In this document: piece after piece, positions 17,017-26,036 of the stretch
How positions within the stretch are numbered: position 1 is the stretch's first letter
How the letters are laid out: every line of letters starts with the position of its first letter
NCBI RefSeq assembly: GCF_003667525.1
Contig: NZ_RCUW01000002.1
Location: forward strand, 344,330-408,329
DNA from: Mycetocola_B reblochoni
Lineage (GTDB): Bacteria; Actinomycetota; Actinomycetes; Actinomycetales; Microbacteriaceae
Length of the DNA stretch: 64,000 bases
Direction: 5' to 3'
Position numbers and translations under genes: made by a program
Notes under the pieces: generated by a model
Databases searched by the model: none
What the model was told of the DNA's origin: nothing
Seen by the model: the letters and a program-made list of their open reading frames with translations, nothing else

Positions 17017-17754
17017 TCAGGCCCCCTGGCGGGTCCGCACTCCACGCGTGATGCCGAGGACGGCGTCGGCGATCCGGTCGAACCCGTTCGCCGTGGCGCG
17101 ATCCGCCGCCGCGCGGGCGTCATACCGGACCTCCCGCAGCTGCACGGTCCAGTCGCCGTCCGGTCCGGCCCCGTCCCTGCTCACCAGCGCGTATCGGGCG
17201 GGCGGAGGGGCACCGGGCTTGAGCGCGCGCGGCAGACCGACGCTCCCGGGGTTCACGACCATGCGTCCGTCGGTGAGGCGGAGCACCCTCGGCACATGGC
17301 TGTGACCGCACAGCACCAGCCCGCCGCCGCAGCCGTCGAGCACGCGGACGATGCGGTGCTCGTCCGGGACGGCGCCGTCCCTGTCCTGCTCCCCCTCCAA
17401 CAGATACTCCGTGTCGCTGGCCGGGGTCCCGTGCACGGCGAGCACGCCGGCGGCCGGTTCGGCGGTCACGGGGAGGGCGCCGAGAACGGCGACCATCGAC
17501 GCCGGGAGCAGCTCCCTGGCGTGGCGGTCCATGGCCGTACCGCCGGTCGCGGCGACGGCCCTGTCGTGGTTCCCTTTCACCGTCAGCCAGTCGCGCTCCA
17601 TGAGCAGCTCCATGGTGCCGACGGGGTCCATTCCGCCGGAGGCGGAGTCGCCGAGATTGAGCACGGGCGGCGACCCGGCCGCGCGGATGTCCGCCTCGAC
17701 GGCGCGCAGCGCATCGATGTTGCCGTGGATGTCGGAGACGACTGCGAACCGCAC
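17017..17754 (-). CDS. Metallophosphoesterase, YfcE/MJ0936-like
   Basis: A 245-aa calcineurin-like phosphoesterase. The five metal-site blocks are present in order: SDIHGN (residues 8-13), NLGDSASGG, KGNHD, AVHGTPA and CGHSHVPRV, with NPGSVGLPR following. This group hydrolyses phosphodiesters or phosphomonoesters using two metal ions. Start is GTG. It is monocistronic, downstream of the rplA terminator. Substrate unknown. Confidence 0.87.
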   Translation of the reverse strand: MRFAVVSDIHGNIDALRAVEADIRAAGSPPVLNLGDSASGGMDPVGTMELLMERDWLTVKGNHDRAVAATGGTAMDRHARELLPASMVAVLGALPVTAEPAAGVLAVHGTPASDTEYLLEGEQDRDGAVPDEHRIVRVLDGCGGGLVLCGHSHVPRVLRLTDGRMVVNPGSVGLPRALKPGAPPPARYALVSRDGAGPDGDWTVQLREVRYDARAAADRATANGFDRIADAVLGITRGVRTRQGA

Positions 17755-17804
17755 GCCACCATCGTCGCACGCCGCGGCGCCCGGCGCGGACGCCGGCGTA
17801 CGGC

Positions 17805-17838
17805 GATGGGCCCCGCAACCGAGGTTGCGGGGCCCATC
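17805..17838. terminator. Terminator after the rplK-rplA operon
   Basis: A perfect 15-bp stem: GATGGGCCCCGCAAC, loop CGAG, GTTGCGGGGCCCATC. It is 52 bp past the rplA stop on the minus strand. No U-tract. Confidence 0.75.
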
Positions 17839-17889
17839 GTGACCTGCGTCGTCAGGCCGGACGACGGCTGATGCCGTCGACGCAGCCGG

Positions 17890-18579
17890 TCAGAGGCCGT
17901 TGACCTCGAGGGGGATGCCGGGGCCGAAGGTCGTCGAGACGGCGCCCTTCTGCACGTAGCGACCCTTCGCGCTGGACGGCTTGAGGCGGAGAACCTCGTC
18001 CAGGGCGACGGTGAGGTTCTCGTTCAGCTGCTCGGCGGTGAAGCCGGCCTTGCCGATGACGAAGTGCACGTTGGAGTGCTTGTCGACGCGGAACTCGATC
18101 TTTCCGCCCTTGATGTCGGACACGGCCTGGCCGACGTTCGGGGTCACGGTGCCGGTCTTGGGGTTCGGCATCAGGCCGCGCGGGCCGAGGACCTTACCCA
18201 GACGACCGACCTTGCCCATGAGCTCCGGCGTCGAGACAGCCGAGTCGAAGGCGGTCCAGCCGTCGGCGACCTTGGCGATGAGCTCGTCGCCGCCGACTTC
18301 GTCCGCACCCGCGGCGATGGCGGCCTCGGCCGCCGCACCCGTGGCGAAGACGATGACGCGAGCGGTCTTGCCCGTGCCGTGGGGGAGGATGACCGTACCG
18401 CGGACCATCTGGTCCGCCTTGCGGGGGTCCACGCCGAGCTTCAGCGCGACCTCGACGGTGCTGTTGAACTTGGCCGAGCCGGTCTCCTTGGCGAGGGCGA
18501 CCGCTTCAGCGGGGGTGTAGAACTTTCCGTCCGAGATCTTCTCGGCCGCGGCCCGGTAGGCCTTTGACTTCTGTGCCAT
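17890..18579 (-). CDS. rplA: 50S ribosomal protein L1
   Basis: A 229-aa protein matching bacterial L1 (about 230 aa). It begins MAQKSKAYRAAAEKI and contains the rRNA-binding/loop signature GRLGKVLGPRGLMPNPKTGTV, followed by KGGKIEFRVDK. L1 binds 23S rRNA at the L1 stalk and in many bacteria represses the L11-L1 operon. It follows rplK after a 70-bp gap in the standard order. The ATG start gives the family N-terminus; longer readings upstream are non-coding. Confidence 0.98.
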   Translation of the reverse strand: MAQKSKAYRAAAEKISDGKFYTPAEAVALAKETGSAKFNSTVEVALKLGVDPRKADQMVRGTVILPHGTGKTARVIVFATGAAAEAAIAAGADEVGGDELIAKVADGWTAFDSAVSTPELMGKVGRLGKVLGPRGLMPNPKTGTVTPNVGQAVSDIKGGKIEFRVDKHSNVHFVIGKAGFTAEQLNENLTVALDEVLRLKPSSAKGRYVQKGAVSTTFGPGIPLEVNGL

Positions 18580-18649
18580 GTGATTCTCCAGTTCGAGATC
18601 GTGGTCTATCGCGCCTGGCCGGCGCTGCCACGGAATAAGTGGGGGAAGG

Positions 18650-19081
18650 TCAGCCCTCGACCGTGATGCCCATGGAACGGGCGGTGCCGGCGATGATCTT
18701 CGACGCGGCGTCGACATCGTTGGCGTTGAGGTCGGCCTTCTTGGTCTCGGCGATCTCGCGGACCTGGGCCTGGGTGATCTTCGCGACCTTCACCGTGTGG
18801 GGCGTCGACGAGCCCTTGGCGACGCCGGCGGCCTTCTTGATGAGCTCGGCTGCCGGAGGGGTCTTGAGCACGAAGGTGAACGAGCGGTCCTCGTACACGG
18901 TGATCTCGACGGGGATGACGTTGCCGCGCTGCGACTCGGTCGCGGCGTTGTACGCCTTGCAGAACTCCATGATGTTGACGCCGTGCTGACCCAGCGCCGG
19001 ACCGATCGGCGGGGCGGGGTTGGCGGCGCCGGCCTGGATCTGAAGCTTAATCAGACCTGAGACCTTCTTCTTCGGTGCCAT
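18650..19081 (-). CDS. rplK: 50S ribosomal protein L11
   Basis: A 143-aa protein of standard length. [25 protein letters not shown] is broken here only by display: the key pieces are [17 protein letters not shown] at the N-terminus and the C-terminal [12 protein letters not shown]11 binds the GTPase-associated region of 23S rRNA and takes part in RelA activation. It lies between nusG and rplA on the same strand. Confidence 0.98.
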
Positions 19082-19169
19082 GTTTCTTCCTTCTTCTGGG
19101 GTTCGAACCGCCGACGGATGACGGCGGCTCTCCCGCGCGTCCAGCCGGACCGCGGTGGCTTGGGGATGT

Positions 19170-20147
19170 CTAGAGCTTGGTGACCTGGTCGAAGCTCAGC
19201 TCGACGGGCGTCTCGCGCTCGAACAGCGACACGAGGACGGTGAGCTTGCCGCTCTCCGGCTTGATCTCGCTGATCGACCCGGGAAGGCCCGCGAACGACC
19301 CCTCCTTGATCGTGATGGTCTCGCCGATCTCGAAGTCGACCTCGGCGGTGACCGTACGGGAGACCTGGGGCGCGCCGGAGCCGCCGGCGGACTTGGCCGC
19401 CGCCTGCTCCTTGACCTCGACGAGGCTCTTGAGCATGTTGAACGCCTCGGCGAAGCGCAGGGGCGTCGGGTTGTGCGCGTTGCCGACGAAGCCGGTCACC
19501 CCGGGGGTGTGGCGGACGACGGACCAGCTGTCCTCGTTGAGGTCCATGCGCACGAGCACGTAGCCGGGAATCCGCACGCGCGTCACCATCTTGCGCTGGC
19601 CGTTCTTGATCTCGACGACGTCCTCCATCGGGACCTCGACCTGGTAGATGAAGTCCGCGACGTCGAGCGTGCCCTTGCGCTGCTCGATGTTGGCCTTGAC
19701 CTTGCGCTCGAAGCCGGCGTAGGAGTGGATGACGTACCACTTGCCCGGCAGGACGCGCAGCTCCGCCTTGAAGGCGTCATACGGGTCGACCTCGGGGGCG
19801 TCCTCGGCCTCGATCGCCTGCTCCTCGGCGTCCTCGGCCTCGATCGCCTGCTCCTCGGCGTCCTCGTCCTCGGTCGCCTCGACGGCGGCCTCCGCCTCGG
19901 CGGCGTCGTCGACGTCGAGGGAGTCGTCCACGACGGCGTCAGCCTCGGGGTCACGCGACTCGGCGAGGGCGTCCAGTGCCGCATCGAGGCCGGACTCGGG
20001 GTTCTCCTCGGTCACCGCGGCGGACTCCGCCGGCTCAACCGACGCCTCTTCGGCGGCCAGGATGTTGCCCTCCTGGGCCTCGTCGTCCTCGGCGGACTGC
20101 TCAGCAGCCGTGGCCCAGTCGACCTCGTCGCGATTGATCTCAGACAC
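19170..20147 (-). CDS. nusG: Transcription antitermination factor NusG with long acidic N-terminal extension
   Basis: A 325-aa protein. The C-terminal ~190 residues are ordinary NusG: the NGN domain (WYVIHSYAGFERKVKANIEQR, then RIPGYVLVRMDL and TPGVTGFVG) and the KOW domain (EIGETITIKEGSFAGLPG). NusG binds RNA polymerase and links it to Rho and ribosomes. The first ~130 residues are almost all Glu, Asp, Ala and Ser and should be disordered. They include an exact tandem duplication (EDAEEQAIEA twice). Acidic extensions are known in actinobacterial NusG, but this one is long. Start is GTG at 20147, in line with its neighbours. Confidence 0.96.
   Translation of the reverse strand: MSEINRDEVDWATAAEQSAEDDEAQEGNILAAEEASVEPAESAAVTEENPESGLDAALDALAESRDPEADAVVDDSLDVDDAAEAEAAVEATEDEDAEEQAIEAEDAEEQAIEAEDAPEVDPYDAFKAELRVLPGKWYVIHSYAGFERKVKANIEQRKGTLDVADFIYQVEVPMEDVVEIKNGQRKMVTRVRIPGYVLVRMDLNEDSWSVVRHTPGVTGFVGNAHNPTPLRFAEAFNMLKSLVEVKEQAAAKSAGGSGAPQVSRTVTAEVDFEIGETITIKEGSFAGLPGSISEIKPESGKLTVLVSLFERETPVELSFDQVTKL
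19801..19860. repeat. Exact 30-bp tandem duplication inside nusG
   Basis: Bases 19801-19830 and 19831-19860 are identical and in frame, adding ten acidic residues to the NusG extension. This looks like recent slippage. Confidence 0.95.
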
Positions 20148-20229
20148 CTAGATTCCCATTCCTCACAGTTGATTCCCGTCCGGAGCCGACCCGGCATCCG
20201 CCCGCACCCTGCCCTCGCGGGCCGCCGAG

Positions 20230-20505
20230 CTAGATCGACGGGTTGCCGAAGACGATGATGGCCAGCCAGCCGAACAGCTGATCGAGTCCGTACACCAGCG
20301 CCATCATGATCACAACGAACACCAGCACGACGATGGTGTAGTTGACGAGTTCCTTGCGGGTCGGGGTGACGACCTTCTTCAGCTCACCAACGACCTGCTT
20401 GAGGAAGAGAATGATCTTCGCAAAGGGGTTGCGCCGTGCTGCACGCTCGCGCTGAGCGGTCGCGACGATGTCCTCGCTGGGTTCGTCGATAACTTTACGG
20501 GCCAC
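20230..20505 (-). CDS. secE: Preprotein translocase subunit SecE
   Basis: A 91-aa SecE of the short single-TM type. Conserved FLKQVVGELKKVVTPTRKEL precedes one TM helix (TIVVLVFVVIMMALVYGLDQLF). SecE clamps SecY in the membrane translocon. GTG at 20505 is chosen because AAAGGTG lies about 8 nt upstream; a longer reading would enter the tRNA-Trp spacer. It is 82 bp before nusG on the same strand. Confidence 0.95.
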   Translation of the reverse strand: MARKVIDEPSEDIVATAQRERAARRNPFAKIILFLKQVVGELKKVVTPTRKELVNYTIVVLVFVVIMMALVYGLDQLFGWLAIIVFGNPSI

Positions 20506-20552
20506 CTGGATACACCTTTCGTGTGCCGACACGGAATGTCACTGTCGACGCG

Positions 20553-20625
20553 CAGGGCGGACAGGACTCGAACCTGCAACCTGCGGTTTTGGAGACCGCT
20601 GCTCTACCAATTGAGCCACCGCCCT
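20553..20625 (-). tRNA. tRNA-Trp (CCA)
   Basis: 73 nt: acceptor stem AGGGCGG/CCGCCCT, D-arm with GGCTCAATTGGTAGAGC, anticodon loop TCTCCAAAA giving anticodon CCA, T-arm GGTTCGAGTCC, discriminator G. The CCA tail is not encoded. It sits directly upstream of secE, the standard actinobacterial arrangement. Confidence 0.97.
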
Positions 20626-20674
20626 TCAGCCGGAGACCGGCCGAGGGGAGTCCTCCACCCGCGCGGCCGCCGCG

Positions 20675-20703
20675 ATCTTCACAGGGAAAATGGCACGGAT
20701 CAA
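20675..20703 (-). promoter_or_regulatory. Promoter of the tRNA-Trp-secE-nusG transcript
   Basis: Minus strand: -35 TTGATC (20703-20698), 17-bp spacer, -10 GAAGAT (20680-20675), about 50 bp before the tRNA 5' end. Confidence 0.4.
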
Positions 20704-20789
20704 GCGTTGCGGATTTCGACTCCTGGGACAGCTTACGTGAAACCGTGCCGGAGAGTAAAGCCGGGCGGCGGGTCGTGGACGTCGCCCCG

Positions 20790-22073
20790 TCACCGGCGAG
20801 GGGGCCGGCCGTACAGCTCCTGCAGCCCGGCGATCAGGCCCTGCGACCACCACGCCCAGTCGTGCCCCCCGGTGACCGGACGGTAGAGCACCTTCGCCCC
20901 TCCGGCGAGCAACCGCTCGGCGAGGCCCGCGGCGCCCTCCGCGATCTCCTCCTCGAAGCAGCCGGCGGTCAGCACCAGACGGTACGGCGCGGAGCGGTCG
21001 AGAAGAAGCGGCGAGGGGTCGTTGCGCCACAGCGACGGCGACTGCGCGATGGCCGCGCCCACCGTCTCCGGCGCGCGACCGAGAAGCCACAGCGCGGCCA
21101 GCCCCCCGAAGCTCTGACCGCTCACCGCCGTCGCCTCGGGCGCAGCGCTCACCGGCAGCTCGCGCCGGAGGAGGGGAAGGAGGGTGTCGAGCACGAAGTC
21201 GTTGATCCCGCCGCTGACCCCGAGCTCCGCGGTGCGGCGGTCGGGGTCGACCGAGTCGATCATCGCCACGTGCAGCGGAGGCAGGGCGCCCGCACGGATC
21301 GCACGGTCGAGCATCGTCGCCAGAGACGCCCTGGTCGCCCAGACCTGGCCGTCGAACAGCAGGAGCAGGGGCGTGCCCTCCCGGCCGGGTCCGGGGTCCT
21401 GGCGGGCCCCGTCGACCGCGACGCCGACCCGCGCAGCCAAGGGCGACGAGGCGGGTGCCGGCGGCCGGTAGACCCACACGCGCCGGTCCAGCCCCGCGAC
21501 CGCGTCCGGCACGGACCACTCCTCCGGCGCCGGGCCGAACGGCGGCGAGGCGAACGGGTGCTCCGGCGCGTCGGGGACCTCGACGACGGACTGCTCACCC
21601 TCCGACATCATCTGCGCCGCACGCAGCGGGTTCCGCGGGTCGGGCCCCCCGGCCATCGCGGCGAGGCGCGCGGCCCTGCGGTCGGTGGCCGCGCGCCAGG
21701 GCGCCGGCCCGTCGCCGCTGTGCTCTGTGATCACGTAGCCGGCACGCCACCCGGACGGGACCAGGTAGCTCAGCACCCAGAGGTCCGAGCCGGCGAGCCG
21801 CTCGAACTCGCTGAGCCCCGGGTGCGCGTGGTCGAAGAGCGCGTTCGCCGCGAGCACCACGGCCCGAGCGTCGGCGCTGCTCCAGACGAAGGTCACCAGC
21901 CATGACCCGTCGGCGTCCTCCTCGAGGATCGGCGTCTCGACACCGCGCAGCCGCTCGACCACCGCGGCCCTGGCGACGTCGCCGAGGAACTCCCACCTCT
22001 CCGCGATCGGGGCGGCCACCCGGGGGACGACGGCGTCCCGTGGCGGCGGGTGGACGACACCGCGGCCCGTCAC
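20790..22073 (-). CDS. Enterochelin esterase-like siderophore hydrolase (Fes family)
   Basis: A 427-aa serine hydrolase. The N-terminal half resembles the Fes N-terminal domain (SWLVTFVWSS, then DLWVLSYLVPSGWRAGYVIT). The C-terminal half is the esterase-D-like alpha/beta hydrolase with the nucleophile elbow AVSGQSFGGLAAL and a late His in GGHDWAWW. Fes cleaves ferric siderophores in the cytoplasm after import to free iron. GTG 22073 overlaps the upstream ATPase stop by 4 bp. It is the last gene of the ferric-siderophore uptake operon, so the role is well supported by context. Confidence 0.88.
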   Translation of the reverse strand: MTGRGVVHPPPRDAVVPRVAAPIAERWEFLGDVARAAVVERLRGVETPILEEDADGSWLVTFVWSSADARAVVLAANALFDHAHPGLSEFERLAGSDLWVLSYLVPSGWRAGYVITEHSGDGPAPWRAATDRRAARLAAMAGGPDPRNPLRAAQMMSEGEQSVVEVPDAPEHPFASPPFGPAPEEWSVPDAVAGLDRRVWVYRPPAPASSPLAARVGVAVDGARQDPGPGREGTPLLLLFDGQVWATRASLATMLDRAIRAGALPPLHVAMIDSVDPDRRTAELGVSGGINDFVLDTLLPLLRRELPVSAAPEATAVSGQSFGGLAALWLLGRAPETVGAAIAQSPSLWRNDPSPLLLDRSAPYRLVLTAGCFEEEIAEGAAGLAERLLAGGAKVLYRPVTGGHDWAWWSQGLIAGLQELYGRPPRR

Positions 22074-22879
22074 TGCACGGCCTCGGGGATGACGAGGGGC
22101 GTCCCCGACACAGGGTCGTCGATGACACGCGCCTTCAGGCCGAAGACCTCGTCCAGGCGCTCCGCGGTGACGATCTCCGCCGGTGCACCGGTCGCCATGA
22201 CACGGCCGTCCCTCATCATGATGACGTGGTCCGCGTAGCGGAAGGCGAGGTTGAGGTCGTGCAGGACCGCGACGAGCGTGTAGTCGCCGGTCCGGTGCAG
22301 CCGACGGCAGAGCTCGAGGACCTCGATCTGGTGCACGATGTCGAGGAAGGTGGTCGGCTCGTCCAACAGGAGGGTCGGGGTGTCCTGCGCCAGCACCATC
22401 GAGATCCACACGCGCTGGCGCTGCCCGCCGGAGAGCTCGTCGACGTGCCGGTCGGCGAGCTCCCGCACGCCCGTCGCCTCCAGCGCCCTGGTGACGGCCG
22501 CCTCGTCCTCCGGCGACCACTGCCGGAACGCGCCCTGATGCGGGAACCGTCCGCGCGAGACGAGGTCGACGACGGTGATGCCGTCCGGCGCGGTCGCCGA
22601 CTGCGGCAGCAGCCCGAGCCTGCGGGCCACCTCCTTCGAGGGGAAGCGCGTGATCTCCTGGCCGTCGAGCACGACGTGCCCCGTCTCCGGTTTGATCAGC
22701 CGGGCCAGGGCACGCAGCAGCGTCGACTTGCCGCAGGCGTTGGGCCCGATGATCGCGGTGAACGACCGATCGGGGATCTCGACGTCGAGCCCGTCGGACA
22801 CGGTCCGCCCGTCGTAGCCGAGCCGCAGCCCGCGCCCCGCCAGTCGCGGACCGCCGCGTTCCGCCTCGTGCTGATCCAT
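22070..22879 (-). CDS. Ferric-siderophore ABC transporter ATP-binding protein (FepC-like)
   Basis: A 269-aa ABC ATPase: Walker A GPNACGKST, the FepC-type GLLPQSATAPDGITVVDLVSRGR broken between blocks, signature LSGGQRQR, Walker B LLLDEPTTFLD and switch His in AVLHDLN. GGAAGGA lies about 5 nt before the chosen ATG; an upstream in-frame ATG would add an Arg-rich stretch lacking in the family. It energises the two permeases encoded just upstream. Confidence 0.93.
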   Translation of the reverse strand: MDQHEAERGGPRLAGRGLRLGYDGRTVSDGLDVEIPDRSFTAIIGPNACGKSTLLRALARLIKPETGHVVLDGQEITRFPSKEVARRLGLLPQSATAPDGITVVDLVSRGRFPHQGAFRQWSPEDEAAVTRALEATGVRELADRHVDELSGGQRQRVWISMVLAQDTPTLLLDEPTTFLDIVHQIEVLELCRRLHRTGDYTLVAVLHDLNLAFRYADHVIMMRDGRVMATGAPAEIVTAERLDEVFGLKARVIDDPVSGTPLVIPEAVQ

Positions 22880-22967
22880 TCCGGTCCTTCCCTCGTCGTC
22901 TCCACCGCGTCGGCGCCGTCGCTGCGGCCGTGTCGTCCTCGTGGTCATGGTCGCCCGTCCCCCACCG

Positions 22968-24008
22968 TCACACCTGCCTGGTCCTGGTGACAAGCCAGAG
23001 CAGGTACAGACCGCCCAGCAGGCCCGTCACCACGCCGATCGGCAGGGGGACGCGGATCGGCGCGTACTGTCCGACGACGTCGGCCGCGACCACGAGCAGC
23101 GCCCCGACCAGGGCGGAACTGAGGATCGGCGGCGCCGAGCCCCGCACCAGCCGTGCCGCCAGCTGGGGTGCCGCCAGCGCCACGAAGGCGATCGGACCCG
23201 CCGCGGCGACGGCGACGGCCGCCAGCGCGACGGCGGCGACCATGAGCAGCACCCGGCTGCGCTCGACGCGGACGCCGAGCTGTGCCGCGGTGTCGTCGCC
23301 CATCTCCATGACGGCGAGCGCCCGCGCCTTCGCCAGCACCACGGGGATGAGGACCGCGAGCCCGACGAGCACGGGAACCGCGTGCGCCCACGTCCTGGCG
23401 TTCAGCGACCCGGTGAGCCAGATCTGCGCCGAGATCGCGAGCTCCAGCTGTCCTCTGGCCATGATGACGGTGTTGGCCGCCGCGAGCAGCGCGCCGACGC
23501 CGATGCCGATGAGCACGAGCCGGTAGCCGCCGGTCACACCCCCCTTGATGGACAGCAGGTAGACGACGAGCGCGGTCAGCAGGCCGCCCAGGACCGCCGC
23601 AAGGGCCGTGGCCACCGGCCCGCCGTCGACGAGGACGATCTGCGCGACCGCTCCGGTCGCCGCCCCGGTCGTGAAGCCGATCACGTCGGGGGACCCGAGC
23701 GCGTTGCGGGAGATCGACTGGAACACGCATCCGCTGATGCCCAGGGCCGCTCCGACCGCGACGGCCGTCACCAGCCGGGGCACACGGATGCCGAGCACGA
23801 TCTTCTCGACGCGGTCCTCTCCTCTGCCGATGAGGGCCCCCGCGACCTCGCCGGGGCTCAGCTGGAGCGTCCCGGTGCCCAGGACGACGATCCCGAGCAC
23901 CACGATGCCGACCGCCGCGATGAGACAGACGAGCAGCGCACGCGCAGGGATCAGCACGGAGCGCCGGCCGCGCCGGAGCAGCAGGCCGCTCGGCGTGACG
24001 CCGGTCAC
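22968..24008 (-). CDS. Ferric-siderophore ABC transporter permease (FepG-like)
   Basis: A 346-aa FecCD-family permease with about 9-10 hydrophobic helices. Family markers are LGIRVPRLVTAVAVGAALGISG (read in two pieces), SRNALGSPDVIGFTTGA and the C-terminal GPIAFVALAAPQLARL-like segment (here AAPQLAARLVRG). Start is GTG, overlapping the upstream permease stop by 4 bp. It pairs with the FepD-like protein to make the channel. Confidence 0.92.
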   Translation of the reverse strand: MTGVTPSGLLLRRGRRSVLIPARALLVCLIAAVGIVVLGIVVLGTGTLQLSPGEVAGALIGRGEDRVEKIVLGIRVPRLVTAVAVGAALGISGCVFQSISRNALGSPDVIGFTTGAATGAVAQIVLVDGGPVATALAAVLGGLLTALVVYLLSIKGGVTGGYRLVLIGIGVGALLAAANTVIMARGQLELAISAQIWLTGSLNARTWAHAVPVLVGLAVLIPVVLAKARALAVMEMGDDTAAQLGVRVERSRVLLMVAAVALAAVAVAAAGPIAFVALAAPQLAARLVRGSAPPILSSALVGALLVVAADVVGQYAPIRVPLPIGVVTGLLGGLYLLWLVTRTRQV

Positions 24009-25045
24009 AGCTTCGCCACCCGGCGGCGGCGCACGAGCGCGATGAAGAACGGCGCGCCGATGAGGGCCGTCATGACGCCTGCGCCGATCTCTCCCGGGGC
24101 GACGACGACCCGGCCGAGCACGTCGGCGGCGAGCATGACGATCGCGGCCACCAGCACGCTGCACGGCAGGAGCCAGCGGTGTCCCTGCCCGACGAGGAGC
24201 CGCGATATGTGCGGCGCCGCAAGCCCCACGAAGCCGATCGGTCCGGCCGCGGCGGTCGCCGTCCCCGCGAGGACGACGACCGCGGCGACGGCGATGATCC
24301 AGGTGCGGCGGTGGTTCATCCCGAGCGCGGTGGACAGCTCCGTGCCGAGTGCGGCCTGGTCCAGCGGCCGCGCGATGAGCACCGCCAGCAGCAGGCCGAG
24401 GACGGTCGCGACGGCGATCACGGGGAGCACCTCGAAGCCGCGCCCCTGAAGTGAGCCCGTGGCCCAGTTGCGGTAGTCGTCGAAGGCCGTGTCGGTCCCG
24501 CTGATGAGCAGGACGCTCGTCACCGATCCGAGGACGACGGTCAGCGCAGCGCCCGCCAGGACGAGCCGGATCGGGTTGGTCCCTGCGTCGTGAGCCCGTC
24601 CCAGCAGGTAGACGACGCCGCTGCTCAGCAGCGCCCCGCCGAGCGCGAACCAGACGTAGCCACCGACGGCGGTCACCCCGAACACCGAGATCCCGACGGC
24701 CACGGCGACCGCGGCGCCGGCGTTGACGCCGAGCAGGCCGGGGTCGGCGAGCGGGTTCCGGGTGATCGCCTGCATGATGACCCCCGCGACGCCGAGGGCG
24801 GCTCCGGTCAGCACCGCCAGGACGGTGCGCGGGACGCGGAGCTCCCAGACGACGAGGTTCTGGTCGTCGGCCGGGTCGCGGTGCAGCAGCGCGTGGACGA
24901 CGTCGGCGAGGGGGATCTCCCTCGAGCCGACGGCGAGGCTGACCATGACCAGCGCGACCAACAGCAGGCCGCCGGCGACGAAACCCCGCCGGCGCCGCGA
25001 CCGGGCGCGTCGGCCCGGTCCCGCGCCGGCGGGGGTGGACTCCAC
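24005..25045 (-). CDS. Ferric-siderophore ABC transporter permease (FepD-like)
   Basis: A 346-aa FecCD-family permease. WELRVPRTVLAVLTGAALG, then ITRNPLADPGLLGVNAGA and GPIGFVGLAAPHISRLLVG are the classic FecC/FepD blocks. The first ~20 residues are Arg-rich and cytoplasmic. GTG start at 25045, five bases after the binding-protein stop. Co-transcribed with the binding protein and FepG-like permease. Confidence 0.92.
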   Translation of the reverse strand: MESTPAGAGPGRRARSRRRRGFVAGGLLLVALVMVSLAVGSREIPLADVVHALLHRDPADDQNLVVWELRVPRTVLAVLTGAALGVAGVIMQAITRNPLADPGLLGVNAGAAVAVAVGISVFGVTAVGGYVWFALGGALLSSGVVYLLGRAHDAGTNPIRLVLAGAALTVVLGSVTSVLLISGTDTAFDDYRNWATGSLQGRGFEVLPVIAVATVLGLLLAVLIARPLDQAALGTELSTALGMNHRRTWIIAVAAVVVLAGTATAAAGPIGFVGLAAPHISRLLVGQGHRWLLPCSVLVAAIVMLAADVLGRVVVAPGEIGAGVMTALIGAPFFIALVRRRRVAKL

Positions 25046-25049
25046 CGTG

Positions 25050-26036
25050 CTAGCCGAGCTGCGCGCGCAGCTGGTCGATGATCTCGAGCGCGGAGTAGTA
25101 GTCGATGCGGAACGAGGTCTCGCCGAGGGTGTAGACCTGCGCGTCCGTCACGGCGGGCAGGTTCTGCAGCACCGGCTCGTCGAGGAACTGCGCGACCGTG
25201 TCCTCCGTGGAGGAGATCAGGAACACGCTGTCCCCCTCGATCGCCTTCGGCAGGTTCTCGAACGACACGAAGGCGAAGTCGCCGCGCGCCTGCTCGCTGG
25301 TGTCGAGTGACGCGTCCGCCTCGACGACGTCGAAGCCGAGGGCGTCGAGCAGGGTGGCGTGGGAACCGCCCTCCTTGGCGATGCCCGCGTCCTGGCCCGC
25401 CCCGTTGAAGGACACGATCGACGAGGTCCCCTCCGGCTGGGCGAGCTCCTCCGCCGCGGCGGCCGTGGTCGCGTCGAAGTCCTCGACGAGCGCGGTCGCG
25501 TCGGCCTCGTGCCCCGTGCTCTCGCCGAGCTCGGCGGCGAGGTCCTGCCAGTCCTTGCTGGAGTAGTCCACGGCGACGGTCGGGGCGATGTCGCTCAGCG
25601 CCTCGTACTGGTCAGCGGTGCTGTCGGCTCCGGCGGTCGAGATGACGATGAGGTCGGGGTCGGCGGCGATCACGGCCTCGAGGTCGAGGGTGAGGTCGGG
25701 GTAGAGGACCTCGACACCGCGCTCCTCGGCGACGTCAGACCACTGGGAGAAGAAGCCGACGTCGTCCGTGATGTCGCTCGGCGTGGTCGCGGCGCTGGCC
25801 ACGACGGGCGCGTCGATGGCCAGGAGCGTTCCCGTCGCCGTGACGGAGGTGGACACGATGCGCTCGGGCTGGGCGTCGAGCGTGGTCTCGCCGAGCTCGT
25901 GGGTGATCGTCCGCGGCCAGTCGCCCTCGGCGGCGGCGGACTCCGTTGCGGTGTCGCTCGCGCCAGAGGCGCATCCGGTGAGCAGCAGTGCGCTCGCGGC
26001 GATCGCGGTGGCGATGAGGCCTCTGCGTCGTGTCAT
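25050..26036 (-). CDS. Iron-siderophore ABC transporter substrate-binding lipoprotein (FepB-like)
   Basis: A 328-aa cluster A-type binding protein. The signal peptide ends in lipobox LTGC (Cys about residue 22). The fold markers are TLDAQPERIVSTSVTATGTLLAI, the LYPDLTLDLEAVIAADPDLIVIS region (read in parts) and the paired Glu lobes near the ends. AAGGAG lies about 7 nt before the ATG. First gene of the uptake operon. A DtxR-like box (26168-26186) upstream implies repression by iron. Confidence 0.9.
   Translation of the reverse strand: MTRRRGLIATAIAASALLLTGCASGASDTATESAAAEGDWPRTITHELGETTLDAQPERIVSTSVTATGTLLAIDAPVVASAATTPSDITDDVGFFSQWSDVAEERGVEVLYPDLTLDLEAVIAADPDLIVISTAGADSTADQYEALSDIAPTVAVDYSSKDWQDLAAELGESTGHEADATALVEDFDATTAAAAEELAQPEGTSSIVSFNGAGQDAGIAKEGGSHATLLDALGFDVVEADASLDTSEQARGDFAFVSFENLPKAIEGDSVFLISSTEDTVAQFLDEPVLQNLPAVTDAQVYTLGETSFRIDYYSALEIIDQLRAQLG

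Noticed and set aside
20523..21905. Plus-strand frame across tRNA-Trp and the esterase gene
   Set aside because: It passes through a tRNA and is antisense to a clear Fes-type hydrolase.
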